A stretch of 64,000 nucleotides of DNA from Flavobacterium glaciei (GTDB lineage: Bacteria; Bacteroidota; Bacteroidia; Flavobacteriales; Flavobacteriaceae): NCBI RefSeq assembly GCF_003350545.1, contig NZ_QQBA01000002.1, positions 1 to 64,000 of the forward strand, read 5' to 3'. Positions 17,601-26,987 of this stretch are shown here, one piece after another; the first letter of the stretch is position 1, and each line of letters starts with the position of its first letter. The notes below the pieces were generated by a model. It saw only the letters and a program-made list of their open reading frames with translations, ran no database searches and was not told the DNA's origin. The translations under genes were made by a program, and so were the position numbers.

Positions 17601-18314
17601 ATGGGAAGAGCGTTTGAGTTTAGAAAAGGAAGAAAAATGAAACGTTGGTCAGCAATGGCCAAAGCATTTACCAGAATAGGTAAAGATATTGTAATGGCGG
17701 TTAAAGAAGGTGGTCCAAATCCAGAGGCCAACTCCAGACTAAGAGCTGTCATCCAAAACTCGAAGGCAGTAAACATGCCTAAAGAAAATGTAGAGCGTGC
17801 TATCAAAAAAGCTACCGATAAAGATACTGCAAACTACAAAGAACAATTATTTGAAGGCTATGCACCACACGGGATTGCAATTTTGATAGAAACGGCAACG
17901 GATAACAATAACCGAACTGTAGCTAACATAAGAAGCTATTTTAATAAATGCAACGGTACCTTAGGAACACAAGGTTCTGTTGAGTTTATGTTTGATCATA
18001 CTTGTAATTTTAGAATTCCAAATAACAATCAAGACGTAGAAGAACTAGAATTAGAGTTTATTGATTTTGGCGCCGAAGAAATTTTTGCTGATGAAGATGG
18101 AATCCTAATTTATGCTCCTTTTGGAAGTTTTGGAACCATCCAAAAAGAACTTGAAAGCCGCGGCATAGAAATTTTATCTTCAGGTTTTGAACGTATTCCG
18201 CAAATCACTAAAAAATTAACGGAAGCAGAAATGGCTGATGTGGAGAAATTAATTGAAAAAATTGAAGAAGATGATGACGTGATGAACGTATATCATACCA
18301 TGGAAGAAGCTTAG
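17601..18314 (+). CDS. yebC: YebC/PmpR family protein
   Basis: 237 residues. Starts 'MGRAFEFRKGRKMKRWSAMAKAF', a common Bacteroidota variant of 'MAGHSKW'; then 'KAFTRIGKDIVMAVKEGGPNPEANSRLR' (part) and 'NMPKENVERAIKKATDKD', the family signatures. Members are described as DNA-binding regulators and more recently as ribosome-associated factors easing stalling; the sequence does not decide between these. Acidic C terminus 'EEDDDVMNVYHTMEEA'. Own promoter and own terminator, so a single-gene unit. Confidence 0.93.
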   Translation: MGRAFEFRKGRKMKRWSAMAKAFTRIGKDIVMAVKEGGPNPEANSRLRAVIQNSKAVNMPKENVERAIKKATDKDTANYKEQLFEGYAPHGIAILIETATDNNNRTVANIRSYFNKCNGTLGTQGSVEFMFDHTCNFRIPNNNQDVEELELEFIDFGAEEIFADEDGILIYAPFGSFGTIQKELESRGIEILSSGFERIPQITKKLTEAEMADVEKLIEKIEEDDDVMNVYHTMEEA

Positions 18315-18334
18315 ACCTCATGACTATTATATTT

Positions 18335-18363
18335 AAAACTCTAGCTATGCTAGAGTTTTTTTT
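18335..18363 (+). terminator. Terminator of yebC
   Basis: Perfect 11-bp stem AAAACTCTAGC-TAT-GCTAGAGTTTT followed by a run of T. Confidence 0.9.
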
Positions 18364-18713
18364 GCTTAATAATATATGAATCAATAACATAACTACTATA
18401 TTTTTTTGTTTAAAGGATTCATTTATACTTTGACAAACAAGTTTTTATATCTTTTTTACTCTCTCAAGTTTCATATATTTGCTAACTCTTAAAAAAAAAT
18501 TGTATCAACTTGAAAACAAGCAGTACATCAAACTATTGGGAGCACCATGATTTTTAAAGATTTCATTATTTAAAACAAAGGACGCACAGAGAAAATTTAA
18601 TTTTTTTTTGAATTTATTACACAATATAGTCTGTGATTGAATGTATTTATTTAATTAGCTATATAGCAAAATACAGAATATCGTTCTAACGAACGTATAA
18701 AATTATAAGTTTT
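18364..18713. other. Spacer before the 690-residue PLP protein
   Basis: 350 A/T-rich bases without a gene. TATATTTG at 18474-18481 matches TAnnTTTG but lies over 230 bases from the next start, so its link to that gene is uncertain. A small palindrome CGTTC-TAA-CGAACG-like (18682-18696) lies about 20 bases before the next start and could be an operator. Confidence 0.4.
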
Positions 18714-20786
18714 ATGACCAACAACATTCTAATAGAAAATCAATATAAAAGAAACAGTTTATTTGAAAAAGAAAACGTTGACTATTTAGTTCGCATTCTA
18801 AAAAGATTTAATACTGTACCTAAGATAAATAATATCGATATTATCACTTCAACCAGTGAGCCTACTATTTTCAAAATTGTTCCGAATAAATCAATTATAA
18901 TTGGTTCTGATTTTTTGGACAAGCCTATTTTAGCTCTAGTCTATTTAAGATATGGAATCGAATGGCAACTATGGTACAAAGCTTTGGATGCCGAAAAAAA
19001 AGATGTTGTTTTATGTGATATTGCAGCTCTTGAGGTGACTCGTATATTTTATAATTTATTACCTAAAGATGATAAAGAAAAATTAAAAAATCTTGATTAT
19101 GTTTTAACTAATTTAATTAAAAATAGTACCAATTTAAATACTGAAACTCCATTAATAAACGAAGAGCTTCAAACATTTCATGGTTTACAAAATTTAAACA
19201 TTGAAATCAAAGAATCTTGGAAACCTATTATTGAAAATCTTGCAAAACCCACAGAATTCTTGTTAATGTCTGGAGGAGATCTTAGATTGAATATCGACGA
19301 AATTCATTTGCTAAACAAATACGGATGTCGCCCATTTCCAAGACCTGACGCATTTACTTTTGCCTCGTCTACGGCGTCCAGTGTCTCTAATTTTGCATTT
19401 GATAAGACCGACAAAGTGAGAAGTATGCTAATTAGAAATAGCTTGAAAAATGGTTTTAAAAATACAACTATCGAGTTTTCTGAATTATTAAAAAACAATC
19501 TTAGAAAAACATTCAAATTAAATGAGGAATGTGAAATAATTTTTTCACCATCAGGTACGGATTCTTCACTTCAAATAGCAGCTATAACACAAATTATTTC
19601 CGATAAAGAAGTTACACATATTCTGGTTGCTTCTGATGAAACCGGTAGCGGAGTAGCAGCAGCATTGAAAGGATGTCATTTTGAAAACACTACTGCATTA
19701 AATTATCCAATAAAAAAAGATACAAAAATTGAAGGTTTTAGAGATGTTGATTTAATTCAAATCCCATTTAGAGATCAAAATGGCGCATTAAAATCTTCCG
19801 CTCAATTAGATAAGGAAGTATTTGACGCGGTAGTTAGAACCAAAAATTTAGGCAGGCATATTGTATTACACACTATGGACCAATCTAAATTAGGGTATCA
19901 ATCTCCAAGTGATGAGTTTGCTAAAAAACTAAAAACACTAGAGGATTTATCAATTCAAATAATTGTAGATGGTTCGCAACTTAGACTAGATCCAAAAGAC
20001 ATACAAAATTATTTAAACAAAGGATATATTGTTACCATAACAGGAAGTAAGTTCTTCACAGGACCACCTTACTGCGGTGCATTGATTTTACCGCAGAGTG
20101 TCAATAAATTAATTCATTCTGTAAAAAACACTTTGCCAAAAGGCCTAACTCAGTATTATAATCGATCTGATTGGCCTACTACATGGTTTTGTTCCAATGA
20201 ATTATCAGATGGCTATAACTATGGCTCTTATATGCGCTGGAATGCTGCTGTTGTTGAAATGGACAGGTATTACAAAACACCCGTTTTATATCGAAATATG
20301 GGTATTGAGATGTTTTGCAATTTTGTGGATGACTCCATAAAAGAGGCTACTTTTTTACAGCCTATTTATGATGATGAAACAAAAACGAAAAGTTACAACA
20401 GTAAAGAATTTGGAATAAGAAACATTCGTACTATTTTTCCATTCTTTATTTTTAGAAACAATGAAGTGTTAACAGTTGATAAAGTTAAAAAACTATATAC
20501 TTTATTAAATTCTGATTTATCGGATCAGTTTGAAGGTTCTTCATTAGAAATCATTCGGCTTGCTGCCCAAAAATGTCATATTGGCCAAGCAGTTAATGTC
20601 AAATATACTACTGAAATTGAAAGTGCTATTTTAAGAATTAGTTTAGGCGCCAGAGTTATTTCTGAAAGTTGGGTCAATAGAGATATCAGTCTCTTTTTTA
20701 GAAATATAGAACTGCAAATGAGTCAAATCACAATCACAATTAAAAAAATTGAGTTAATTCTTAATAATCCTGAATTATTGGAATAA
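18714..20786 (+). CDS. Large PLP fold-type I enzyme with unknown N-terminal domain
   Basis: 690 residues, far longer than usual aminotransferases. Residues about 200-560 look like a fold-type I PLP domain: 'FSPSGTDSSLQIAA' (277-290, phosphate-binding loop), 'VDGSQLRLD' (418-426, the Asp that pairs with the PLP pyridine nitrogen) and 'TGSKFFTGPPYCGALIL' with the likely Schiff-base Lys446. The first ~190 residues match nothing I recognise; 'MSGGDLRLN' at 185-193 begins the transition. No signal peptide or membrane segment. It converges on a cystathionine-synthase-like gene (another PLP enzyme), which may or may not be meaningful. Reaction unknown; a decarboxylase, lyase or aminotransferase are all possible. 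Confidence 0.75.
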   Translation: MTNNILIENQYKRNSLFEKENVDYLVRILKRFNTVPKINNIDIITSTSEPTIFKIVPNKSIIIGSDFLDKPILALVYLRYGIEWQLWYKALDAEKKDVVLCDIAALEVTRIFYNLLPKDDKEKLKNLDYVLTNLIKNSTNLNTETPLINEELQTFHGLQNLNIEIKESWKPIIENLAKPTEFLLMSGGDLRLNIDEIHLLNKYGCRPFPRPDAFTFASSTASSVSNFAFDKTDKVRSMLIRNSLKNGFKNTTIEFSELLKNNLRKTFKLNEECEIIFSPSGTDSSLQIAAITQIISDKEVTHILVASDETGSGVAAALKGCHFENTTALNYPIKKDTKIEGFRDVDLIQIPFRDQNGALKSSAQLDKEVFDAVVRTKNLGRHIVLHTMDQSKLGYQSPSDEFAKKLKTLEDLSIQIIVDGSQLRLDPKDIQNYLNKGYIVTITGSKFFTGPPYCGALILPQSVNKLIHSVKNTLPKGLTQYYNRSDWPTTWFCSNELSDGYNYGSYMRWNAAVVEMDRYYKTPVLYRNMGIEMFCNFVDDSIKEATFLQPIYDDETKTKSYNSKEFGIRNIRTIFPFFIFRNNEVLTVDKVKKLYTLLNSDLSDQFEGSSLEIIRLAAQKCHIGQAVNVKYTTEIESAILRISLGARVISESWVNRDISLFFRNIELQMSQITITIKKIELILNNPELLE

Positions 20787-20810
20787 AAAATAATTCTTCT
20801 TATCTCCATA

Positions 20811-20850
20811 AAAAAAGTCCCAATTGCTCTTTTGCAAATAGGACTTTTTT
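20811..20850. terminator. Bidirectional terminator between convergent PLP genes
   Basis: AAAAAAGTCC pairs with GGACTTTTTT, with an inner TTGC/GCAA stem. A- and T-runs on the two sides allow it to work in both directions. Confidence 0.85.
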
Positions 20851-20870
20851 ATTTATTTGTGATGTAAAAA

Positions 20871-21911
20871 CTATTTTATCATTTCAATTTTTTGAACTTC
20901 TTCCTCATTGATGCTATCAAAGAAACCTTGTTCATTCATCCAATCATCGCTAAATACTTTACTCATATAACGAGAACCGTGATCAGGAAAAATTGCTATT
21001 ACGTTACTGTTTTCGTCAAATTCACCTTCTTCTGCATATTGACGTATTGCTTGCATTACAGCTCCTGAGGTGTATCCAACAAATAAACCTTCTTTTCTGG
21101 CTATTTCTCTTGTAGCATGAGCACTTTCCTCGTCTGTAACTTTCATGAACTTGTCAATAATATCAAAATCTGTAGCAGATGGAATTAAATTTTTACCCAA
21201 GCCTTCAATTCGATACGGATAAATTTCATCATTATCGAATTCTTTGGTTTCATGATATTTTTTCAATACTGAACCAAATGCATCCACTCCAAGAATTCTA
21301 ATATTTGGATTTTGCTCTTTTAAGTATTTTGCCGTACCAGAAATAGTTCCACCCGTTCCACTGCATGCAATTAAGTGTGTAATTGCACCATTAGTTTGTT
21401 TCCAAATTTCTGGACCAGTCGACTTGTAATGTGCGTCAACATTCAACTGATTGAAATACTGATTGATATAAACCGAACCTTTTGTTTCCTCGTGCAAACG
21501 TTTGGCTACGTTATAATAAGAACGTTCATCATCTGCAGAAACATGAGCGGGACAAACATATACTTTAGCACCCAAGCTGCGAAGCATGTCAATTTTATCT
21601 TTAGATGATTTAGAACTAACAGCTAGAATACAGTTGTAACCTTTTATGATACTGACCATTGCTAAACTAAAACCTGTATTACCGGATGTAGTTTCAATTA
21701 TGGTATCACCAGGTGATAAAATACCTCTCTTTTCCGCTTCCTCAATTATGAATAATGCAATTCTATCTTTAGATGAATGTCCAGGGTTAAAAGCTTCTAC
21801 TTTAGCGTAGAAATTACCTTTTAAATCTTCTGTGACTTTATTTAGCTTAATAAGCGGAGTATTACCTATCAATTCTAACACATTACTATAAGCAGTTATT
21901 TCTTTTTTCAT
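20871..21911 (-). CDS. Cysteine synthase / cystathionine beta-synthase-like PLP enzyme
   Basis: 346 residues, PLP fold-type II. '[13 protein letters not shown]' (14-26), the PLP-binding Lys48 in '[12 protein letters not shown]', '[15 protein letters not shown]' and '[14 protein letters not shown]' are present. The string '[22 protein letters not shown]' (part) resembles cystathionine beta-synthases rather than O-acetylserine sulfhydrylases, but no CBS domains follow. It likely condenses serine or an activated serine with homocysteine or sulfide; which cannot be decided from sequence alone. Single gene, convergent with the large PLP protein. Confidence 0.88.
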   Translation of the reverse strand: MKKEITAYSNVLELIGNTPLIKLNKVTEDLKGNFYAKVEAFNPGHSSKDRIALFIIEEAEKRGILSPGDTIIETTSGNTGFSLAMVSIIKGYNCILAVSSKSSKDKIDMLRSLGAKVYVCPAHVSADDERSYYNVAKRLHEETKGSVYINQYFNQLNVDAHYKSTGPEIWKQTNGAITHLIACSGTGGTISGTAKYLKEQNPNIRILGVDAFGSVLKKYHETKEFDNDEIYPYRIEGLGKNLIPSATDFDIIDKFMKVTDEESAHATREIARKEGLFVGYTSGAVMQAIRQYAEEGEFDENSNVIAIFPDHGSRYMSKVFSDDWMNEQGFFDSINEEEVQKIEMIK

Positions 21912-21981
21912 AAAAAAATAGTTAGTCGTGGCAATTTTTTATTAAACCTCGAATGTTACAAATCTAACAATAAATATCTAA

Positions 21982-24117
21982 TTAGTTTTTAATTTCTTCT
22001 AAATCTAATAAAAAACTATATTCCTTTGCTAATTCCTTAAGGGCTTCAAATCGACCAGAAGCACCACCGTGCCCTGCATCCATATTTGTATTTAGATACA
22101 AAACGGTATCATTTGTTTTTACAGTTCTTAGTTTTGCAACCCACTTGGCAGGTTCCCAATATTGTACTTGAGAATCATGAAGTCCAGTAGAAACATACAT
22201 ATTGGGGTATTTTTGCGCTTTTACATTATCATAAGGCGAATACGACAACATATAATCATACGATTTTTTTTCATTTGGGTTTCCCCACTCGTCGTATTCT
22301 CCTGTTGTAAGCGGAATCGTGTCATCAAGCATAGTTGTGATAACATCCACAAAAGGAACCTGAGCTATTACTCCATTATACAGTTCTGGTGCCATATTGA
22401 TTACCGCTCCCATCAACAAACCTCCTGCTGAACCACCTTCGGCATATAAATGCTTAGGTGAAGTATATTTTTCCTGAATTAAAAATTTGGAACAATCAAT
22501 AAAATCAGTAAATGTATTTTTCTTTTTCAATAATTTTCCGTCTTCATACCATTGTCTACCTAAATCTTCACCACCACGAATGTGTGCAATTGCAAAAACA
22601 AATCCACGGTCTAAAATTGACAAACGTGTTGATGAAAAGTACGTATCCATTGTCACTCCATAAGAACCATACGCATAAAGCAATACTGGATTATTTCCGT
22701 CTTTTATTAACCCTTTCTTGTACACCATAGAAATTGGCACTTTGGTTCCATCAGTTGCAGTAGCCCAAACGCGTTCTTCGATGTAATTATTTTTATCAAA
22801 TTTTCCACCTAAAACCTGTTGTTCTTTCATGATTTCTTTATCCTTGGTCTTCATATTAAAATCAATAACTGAAGATGGTGTAGCCAATGATTGGTAGCTG
22901 TAACGCAAGATATCAGTGTCAAAATCAACATTTGTAGTGGTGTAAGCATTGTACGTTTCACTACCAAAAGGCAAGTAATACTCTCCTTCTCCACTCCATG
23001 GCATTATGCGAATATGATTTAAACCATTAGAACGTTCCTCGACAACCAAATAGTTGCTAAAAATCTCAATATCTTCAAGTAAAACATCTTCTCGGTGCGG
23101 AATTACATCTTTCCAATTTTCTTTTGCAGTAGCGTTTTCAGGAGTTTTCATCAACTTAAAATTAGTTGCTTTATCCTTATTTGTCATGATATAAAAAGAA
23201 TCTCCAAAATGAGAAATACTGTATTCTAATCCGCGAACTCTTGGTTGAAAAACTACAAATTCTCCGTCTGGATTTTCTGAATTTAAAATTCTATACTCAG
23301 TAGTTAACGTACTTCCTGAACCTATTACAATATATTTTTTGGATTTTTCTTTACTCACCGAAACGTTGAATGTATCGTCTTTTTCATTAAAAACCAAAAC
23401 ATCATCTGTAGCATCAGTCGCTAATTTATGTTTATACACTTTATCGGAGCGCAACGTAACTTTATCTTGTCTGGTGTAAAATATAGTTTTATTATCATTA
23501 GCCCAAACTGAACTTCCGGTAGCATTCTCAATCTTGTCCGAAAGAATTTCTCCCGTTTCAAGATTTTTAATTTGTATGGTGTAAATACGTCTCCCTACGG
23601 TATCGATTCCAAAACTCGCAAATTTATTATCTGGACTCACGCTCAAACCTCCCAGCTGAAAGTAGCTTTGTCCTTTTGCCAAATCATTACAATTGAATAA
23701 AATTTCTTCATTAGCTGTAAGACTTCCTTTTTTTCTGGAATAAATAGGATAATCTTTTCCGGTTTCAAAACGGGTAATATAATAATAGCCATTGTATAAA
23801 TAAGGAACCGACTGGTCGTCTTCCTTAATACGGGCTTTCATTTCTTCGTACAATTCTTTCTGAAAACCTTTCGTGTCCGCAGTCATAGCCTCATAATAGC
23901 TGTTTTCTTGATTCAAATAATCAATCACTTCCGGATTCTCTCTATCGTTTAACCAGAAATAATTGTCTACACGTTTTTGGTTGTGCTTTTCTAAGGTTTT
24001 TGGAATTAATTTAGCTGTTGGTGTAGGAATATTTTTTAACATTTGTTGTGCTTTAATTTTATAAATTGATGGTACAAAAATAACACAAAGACAACTTATG
24101 ATGAGTTTATTTTTCAT
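21982..24117 (-). CDS. S9 family peptidase, oligopeptidase B-like
   Basis: 711 residues. N-terminal signal peptide ('KLIISCLCVIFVPSIYKIKAQ'-type, cleaved near 24), so exported. A beta-propeller half starts 'KRVDNYFWLNDRENPEVIDYL' (part), and the alpha/beta hydrolase half follows: nucleophile Ser in 'AEGGSAGGLLMG', Asp in 'STGLHDSQVQYWEPAKW' and His in 'DAGHGGASGRFE'. It hydrolyses oligopeptides, by family after basic residues or proline. It is divergent from ybaB over 69 bases. Confidence 0.92.
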   Translation of the reverse strand: MKNKLIISCLCVIFVPSIYKIKAQQMLKNIPTPTAKLIPKTLEKHNQKRVDNYFWLNDRENPEVIDYLNQENSYYEAMTADTKGFQKELYEEMKARIKEDDQSVPYLYNGYYYITRFETGKDYPIYSRKKGSLTANEEILFNCNDLAKGQSYFQLGGLSVSPDNKFASFGIDTVGRRIYTIQIKNLETGEILSDKIENATGSSVWANDNKTIFYTRQDKVTLRSDKVYKHKLATDATDDVLVFNEKDDTFNVSVSKEKSKKYIVIGSGSTLTTEYRILNSENPDGEFVVFQPRVRGLEYSISHFGDSFYIMTNKDKATNFKLMKTPENATAKENWKDVIPHREDVLLEDIEIFSNYLVVEERSNGLNHIRIMPWSGEGEYYLPFGSETYNAYTTTNVDFDTDILRYSYQSLATPSSVIDFNMKTKDKEIMKEQQVLGGKFDKNNYIEERVWATATDGTKVPISMVYKKGLIKDGNNPVLLYAYGSYGVTMDTYFSSTRLSILDRGFVFAIAHIRGGEDLGRQWYEDGKLLKKKNTFTDFIDCSKFLIQEKYTSPKHLYAEGGSAGGLLMGAVINMAPELYNGVIAQVPFVDVITTMLDDTIPLTTGEYDEWGNPNEKKSYDYMLSYSPYDNVKAQKYPNMYVSTGLHDSQVQYWEPAKWVAKLRTVKTNDTVLYLNTNMDAGHGGASGRFEALKELAKEYSFLLDLEEIKN

Positions 24118-24127
24118 GAATATTTTA

Positions 24128-24158
24128 TTGAATATGACTATGCAATATAGTAATTTTG
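24128..24158 (+). promoter_or_regulatory. TTG-N20-TAATTTTG promoter of ybaB
   Basis: TTG at 24128-24130, 20-base spacer, TAATTTTG at 24151-24158; the start codon follows 28 bases later. Confidence 0.75.
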
Positions 24159-24186
24159 TAATTCAATTAATTTAAAAAATTAAAAC

Positions 24187-24507
24187 ATGGATTTAATGGG
24201 AATGATGGGTAAACTTAAAGAAACCCAACAAAAGATAGAAGACACAAAGAAACGTTTAGACACAGTTCTTATAGACGAACAAAGTACTGATGGTTTATTG
24301 AAAGTAACACTAACTGCCAATCGCTCAGTTAAATCAATCACTATTGACGACTCGTTGTTAGAAGATAAAGAACAACTAGAAGACTATATGATTTTAGTAA
24401 TTAATAAAGCAATCGAAAAAGCTACTAAGGTAAATGAAGCTGAACTTGATGCTGTTGCTAAAATGGATATGCCAATGATTCCAGGTATGGATAATTTGTT
24501 TAAGTAA
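24187..24507 (+). CDS. YbaB/EbfC family nucleoid-associated protein
   Basis: 106 residues, the normal small size. '[24 protein letters not shown]' is the N-terminal helix (Met-rich, as in YbaB), then '[24 protein letters not shown]' forms the strand region, and the tail is '[13 protein letters not shown]', similar to the MPG-rich YbaB C terminus. Dimeric DNA-binding protein. It has its own consensus promoter, and in flavobacteria this gene is often beside an S9 peptidase. Confidence 0.9.
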   Translation: MDLMGMMGKLKETQQKIEDTKKRLDTVLIDEQSTDGLLKVTLTANRSVKSITIDDSLLEDKEQLEDYMILVINKAIEKATKVNEAELDAVAKMDMPMIPGMDNLFK

Positions 24508-24514
24508 TTATGAA

Positions 24515-24574
24515 TTATAAGTTATGAATTATGAGTTTTGACAACTTGAAAAACTCATAATTCATAACTTATAA
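24515..24574. terminator. 25-bp perfect hairpin between convergent ybaB and threonine aldolase
   Basis: Perfect 25-bp stem (arm begins TTATAAGTTATGAATTATG) with a 10-base loop, filling the 73-base gap between two convergent stops. T-rich tails on both strands make it a likely bidirectional terminator, and its length suggests a dispersed palindromic element. Confidence 0.8.
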
Positions 24575-24580
24575 CTTTTC

Positions 24581-25603
24581 TTAAACCAGTTTTTGCAATG
24601 TTTCCAAAACATAAGTGTGCATCACTTCTTTATAATCAAGATGCGTAACTATTCTTAATTTTCCATGACCCATGGAACTAATTAAAATATTCTTTTGTTT
24701 CAATAATTCAATCAAATTCTTTTCAATACAATTTGGAACCAATGTAAATATCAAAATATTAGTCTCAACAGGTTCCACTGATGCAACCCAACTTACATTT
24801 TTCAAAACTTCAGCAATTTCTTTAGCTCTTCGATGATCTTCTGCAAGGCGTTCTATATTGTTATCCAAAGCATAAATTCCAGCTGCTGCTAAATATCCTA
24901 CTTGACGCATTCCCCCACCCAGAATTTTTCGGATACGAAGCGCTCTGTGAATCGTTGCTTTGTCAGCCAACAAAACGGAACCTATTGGCGCCCCTAATCC
25001 TTTAGACAAACAAACTGAAATAGTATCGAATAATTTACCAAAAGCTTTTGGATCTTGATTTTTTGCAACCAAGGCATTCCAAATTCGGGCACCATCCATG
25101 TGAAATTTTAAATTATTGGCATCACAAACCATCTTTATTTTTTGCAAATCTTCCAGTTCATAACAAGCACCACCGCCTTTATTGGTTGTATTTTCTACAC
25201 AAACTAAACTAGTTAAAGGACTGTGGTAAAATTCCGGATCATTGATAGCTCCTGCCACTTGTTCCGCAGTTATCATGCCGCGATTTCCATCTAATAAACA
25301 ACACGAAACACCACTATTAAAAGAAACTCCACCACCTTCGTAATGATAAACATGCGCATATTTGTCGGCAATCAATTGTTCTCCAGGCTGTGTATGTAGT
25401 TTTATCGCCGTTTGATTGGCCATCGTACCTGAAGGAAAGAAAAGTCCCGCTTCCATTCCGAACATTTCGGCAACTTTTGCTTCAAGTTCAATAACCGTAG
25501 GATCTTGTTTGTAAACGTCATCACCTACTACAGCATTTAACATGTGTACCAACATTTCGCGTGAAGGTTTTGTAATCGTATCGCTAATTAAATTTATTTC
25601 CAT
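24581..25603 (-). CDS. ltaE: Low-specificity threonine aldolase (GntG/LtaE family)
   Basis: 340 residues from the ATG at 25603 (MEINLISDTITKPSREML). The open frame continues 124 codons upstream, but that part is antisense to the start of prfB and is rejected. PLP enzyme that splits threonine or allo-threonine into glycine and acetaldehyde. Motifs: 'DDVYKQDPTVIELE', 'EAGLFFPSGTMANQTAI', 'FHMDGARIWNA' and the PLP lysine in 'SVCLSKGLGAPIGS'. It is divergent from prfB. Confidence 0.92.
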   Translation of the reverse strand: MEINLISDTITKPSREMLVHMLNAVVGDDVYKQDPTVIELEAKVAEMFGMEAGLFFPSGTMANQTAIKLHTQPGEQLIADKYAHVYHYEGGGVSFNSGVSCCLLDGNRGMITAEQVAGAINDPEFYHSPLTSLVCVENTTNKGGGACYELEDLQKIKMVCDANNLKFHMDGARIWNALVAKNQDPKAFGKLFDTISVCLSKGLGAPIGSVLLADKATIHRALRIRKILGGGMRQVGYLAAAGIYALDNNIERLAEDHRRAKEIAEVLKNVSWVASVEPVETNILIFTLVPNCIEKNLIELLKQKNILISSMGHGKLRIVTHLDYKEVMHTYVLETLQKLV

Positions 25604-25798
25604 ATTTATTATTATCAGTACGGACGGTTCTTGAATTGTCCTTTGTAAAATTTTTCTATTTTTGTGCCACAAATTTACACAATACCGTTTGTTAATTCCA
25701 ACTAGTTCCGTTAAAACTAAACTAATTGTATTACACAACGTGATTTTTGATAAATTGTGATAAATATTAAAAATAGACATACAAATTAATATAAATTT

Positions 25799-26894
25799 AT
25801 GACAACTACCGAACAAATTAAAGGTATTGTAGAGCGCCTTGGTGCGTTGAGGAGGTATCTTTGACGTTGATGCCAAGCTCATTGAGATTTCAAACGAAGA
25901 AGAAAAAACTTTTGCACCTGACTTTTGGAACAATCCAAAAGAAGCTGAACTAATTGTAAAAAACCTTCGAAACAAGAAAAAATGGATTGAAGATTATAAT
26001 AAAGCGGTCGAAATGACTGATGAATTGCAACTCGCCTATGATTTCTACAAGGATGGAGAACTAACTACCGAGGAGTTAGACGAACATTACAGCGCTACAC
26101 AAGCGCATATTGAAGGCATTGAATTCAAGAACATGCTTTCGGACGAAGGTGACACTTTGAGTGCTGTGGTACAAATAACAGCTGGTGCCGGTGGAACTGA
26201 AAGTTGCGATTGGGCTGAAATGCTCATGCGTATGTACATGATGTGGGGCGAAAAATATGGATTTAAAATAAAAGAACTGAATTTCCAAAAAGGAGAAGCT
26301 GCGGGTATAAAAACCGTAACACTTGAATTTGAAGGAGATTATTCTTTTGGATATTTAAAAGGAGAAAACGGCGTCCATCGATTGGTGCGTATTTCACCAT
26401 TTGACAGTAATGCTAAACGTCATACCTCATTTGCATCTGTTTATGTATATCCGCTTGTAGATGATAGCATCGAAATTGATATAAATCCTGCAGATATAGA
26501 GATTACGACATCTAGATCCAGTGGTGCTGGAGGGCAAAATGTAAATAAAGTAGAAACTAAAGTACAATTATTTCATAAACCTACAGGAATTCAAATTCAA
26601 TGTTCAGAAACACGTTCGCAACAAGATAACAGACAGCGCGCCATGCAAATGTTACGATCTCAATTATACGAAATTGAGTTAAAAAAGAAACAGGCACAAC
26701 GTGCTGATATTGAAGCGGGGAAAATGAAAATAGAATGGGGTTCCCAAATAAGGAATTATGTGATGCAACCCTATAAATTAGTCAAAGATGTTCGAACAGG
26801 TTATGAAACCAGCAATGTTGATGGTGTAATGAATGGAGAAATTGATGAATTCCTGAAAGCCTATCTGATGATGATGGGACAAAAAGAAGAGTGA
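25799..26894 (+). CDS. prfB: Peptide chain release factor 2, with programmed +1 frameshift
   Basis: 364 residues when the frames are joined. The first 21 codons run from ATG 25799 to CTT 25859-25861, followed by in-frame TGA at 25862-25864; reading then resumes +1 at GAC 25863. The site AGGAGG-TAT-CTT-TGA-C is the classic prfB autoregulation signal: low RF2 slows reading of UGA and raises frameshifting. The internal Shine-Dalgarno AGGAGG is at 25850-25855. The body carries the GGQ loop ('[18 protein letters not shown]') and a '[13 protein letters not shown]' motif at the position of the RF2 SPF stop-codon recognition element. The longest single frame alone would miss the N terminus. Confidence 0.95.
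25850..25865 (+). promoter_or_regulatory. prfB programmed frameshift site
   Basis: AGGAGGTATCTTTGAC: Shine-Dalgarno-like hexamer, three-base spacer, slippery CTT, UGA stop and following C. All elements of the canonical signal are present. Confidence 0.93.
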
Positions 26895-26916
26895 TATTAT
26901 CCTACAATTAAATAAT

Positions 26917-26955
26917 ATCCTACAATAAGCAAATCGCTATATTGTAGGATTTTTT
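26917..26955 (+). terminator. Terminator of prfB
   Basis: ATCCTACAATA/TATTGTAGGAT 11-bp stem followed by five T. A second copy of the left arm (26899-26908) lies just upstream. Confidence 0.85.
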
Positions 26956-26957
26956 AT

Positions 26958-26965
26958 TATTTTTG
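26958..26965 (+). promoter_or_regulatory. -7 element (TATTTTTG) for the YwqK/TonB-like gene
   Basis: TATTTTTG matches TAnnTTTG, 22 bases before the ATG at 26988. It overlaps the T-run region after the prfB terminator. Confidence 0.5.
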
Positions 26966-26987
26966 TTCTACTAACAATCAATTTTCA

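Noticed and set aside
25604..25975. 124-codon extension of the threonine aldolase frame
   Set aside because: Antisense to the prfB start region; normal N terminus MEINLISDTITKP begins at 25603.
26013..26894. prfB read as a gene starting at 26013
   Set aside because: Omits the N-terminal 71 residues; frameshift reading from 25799 gives full RF2.
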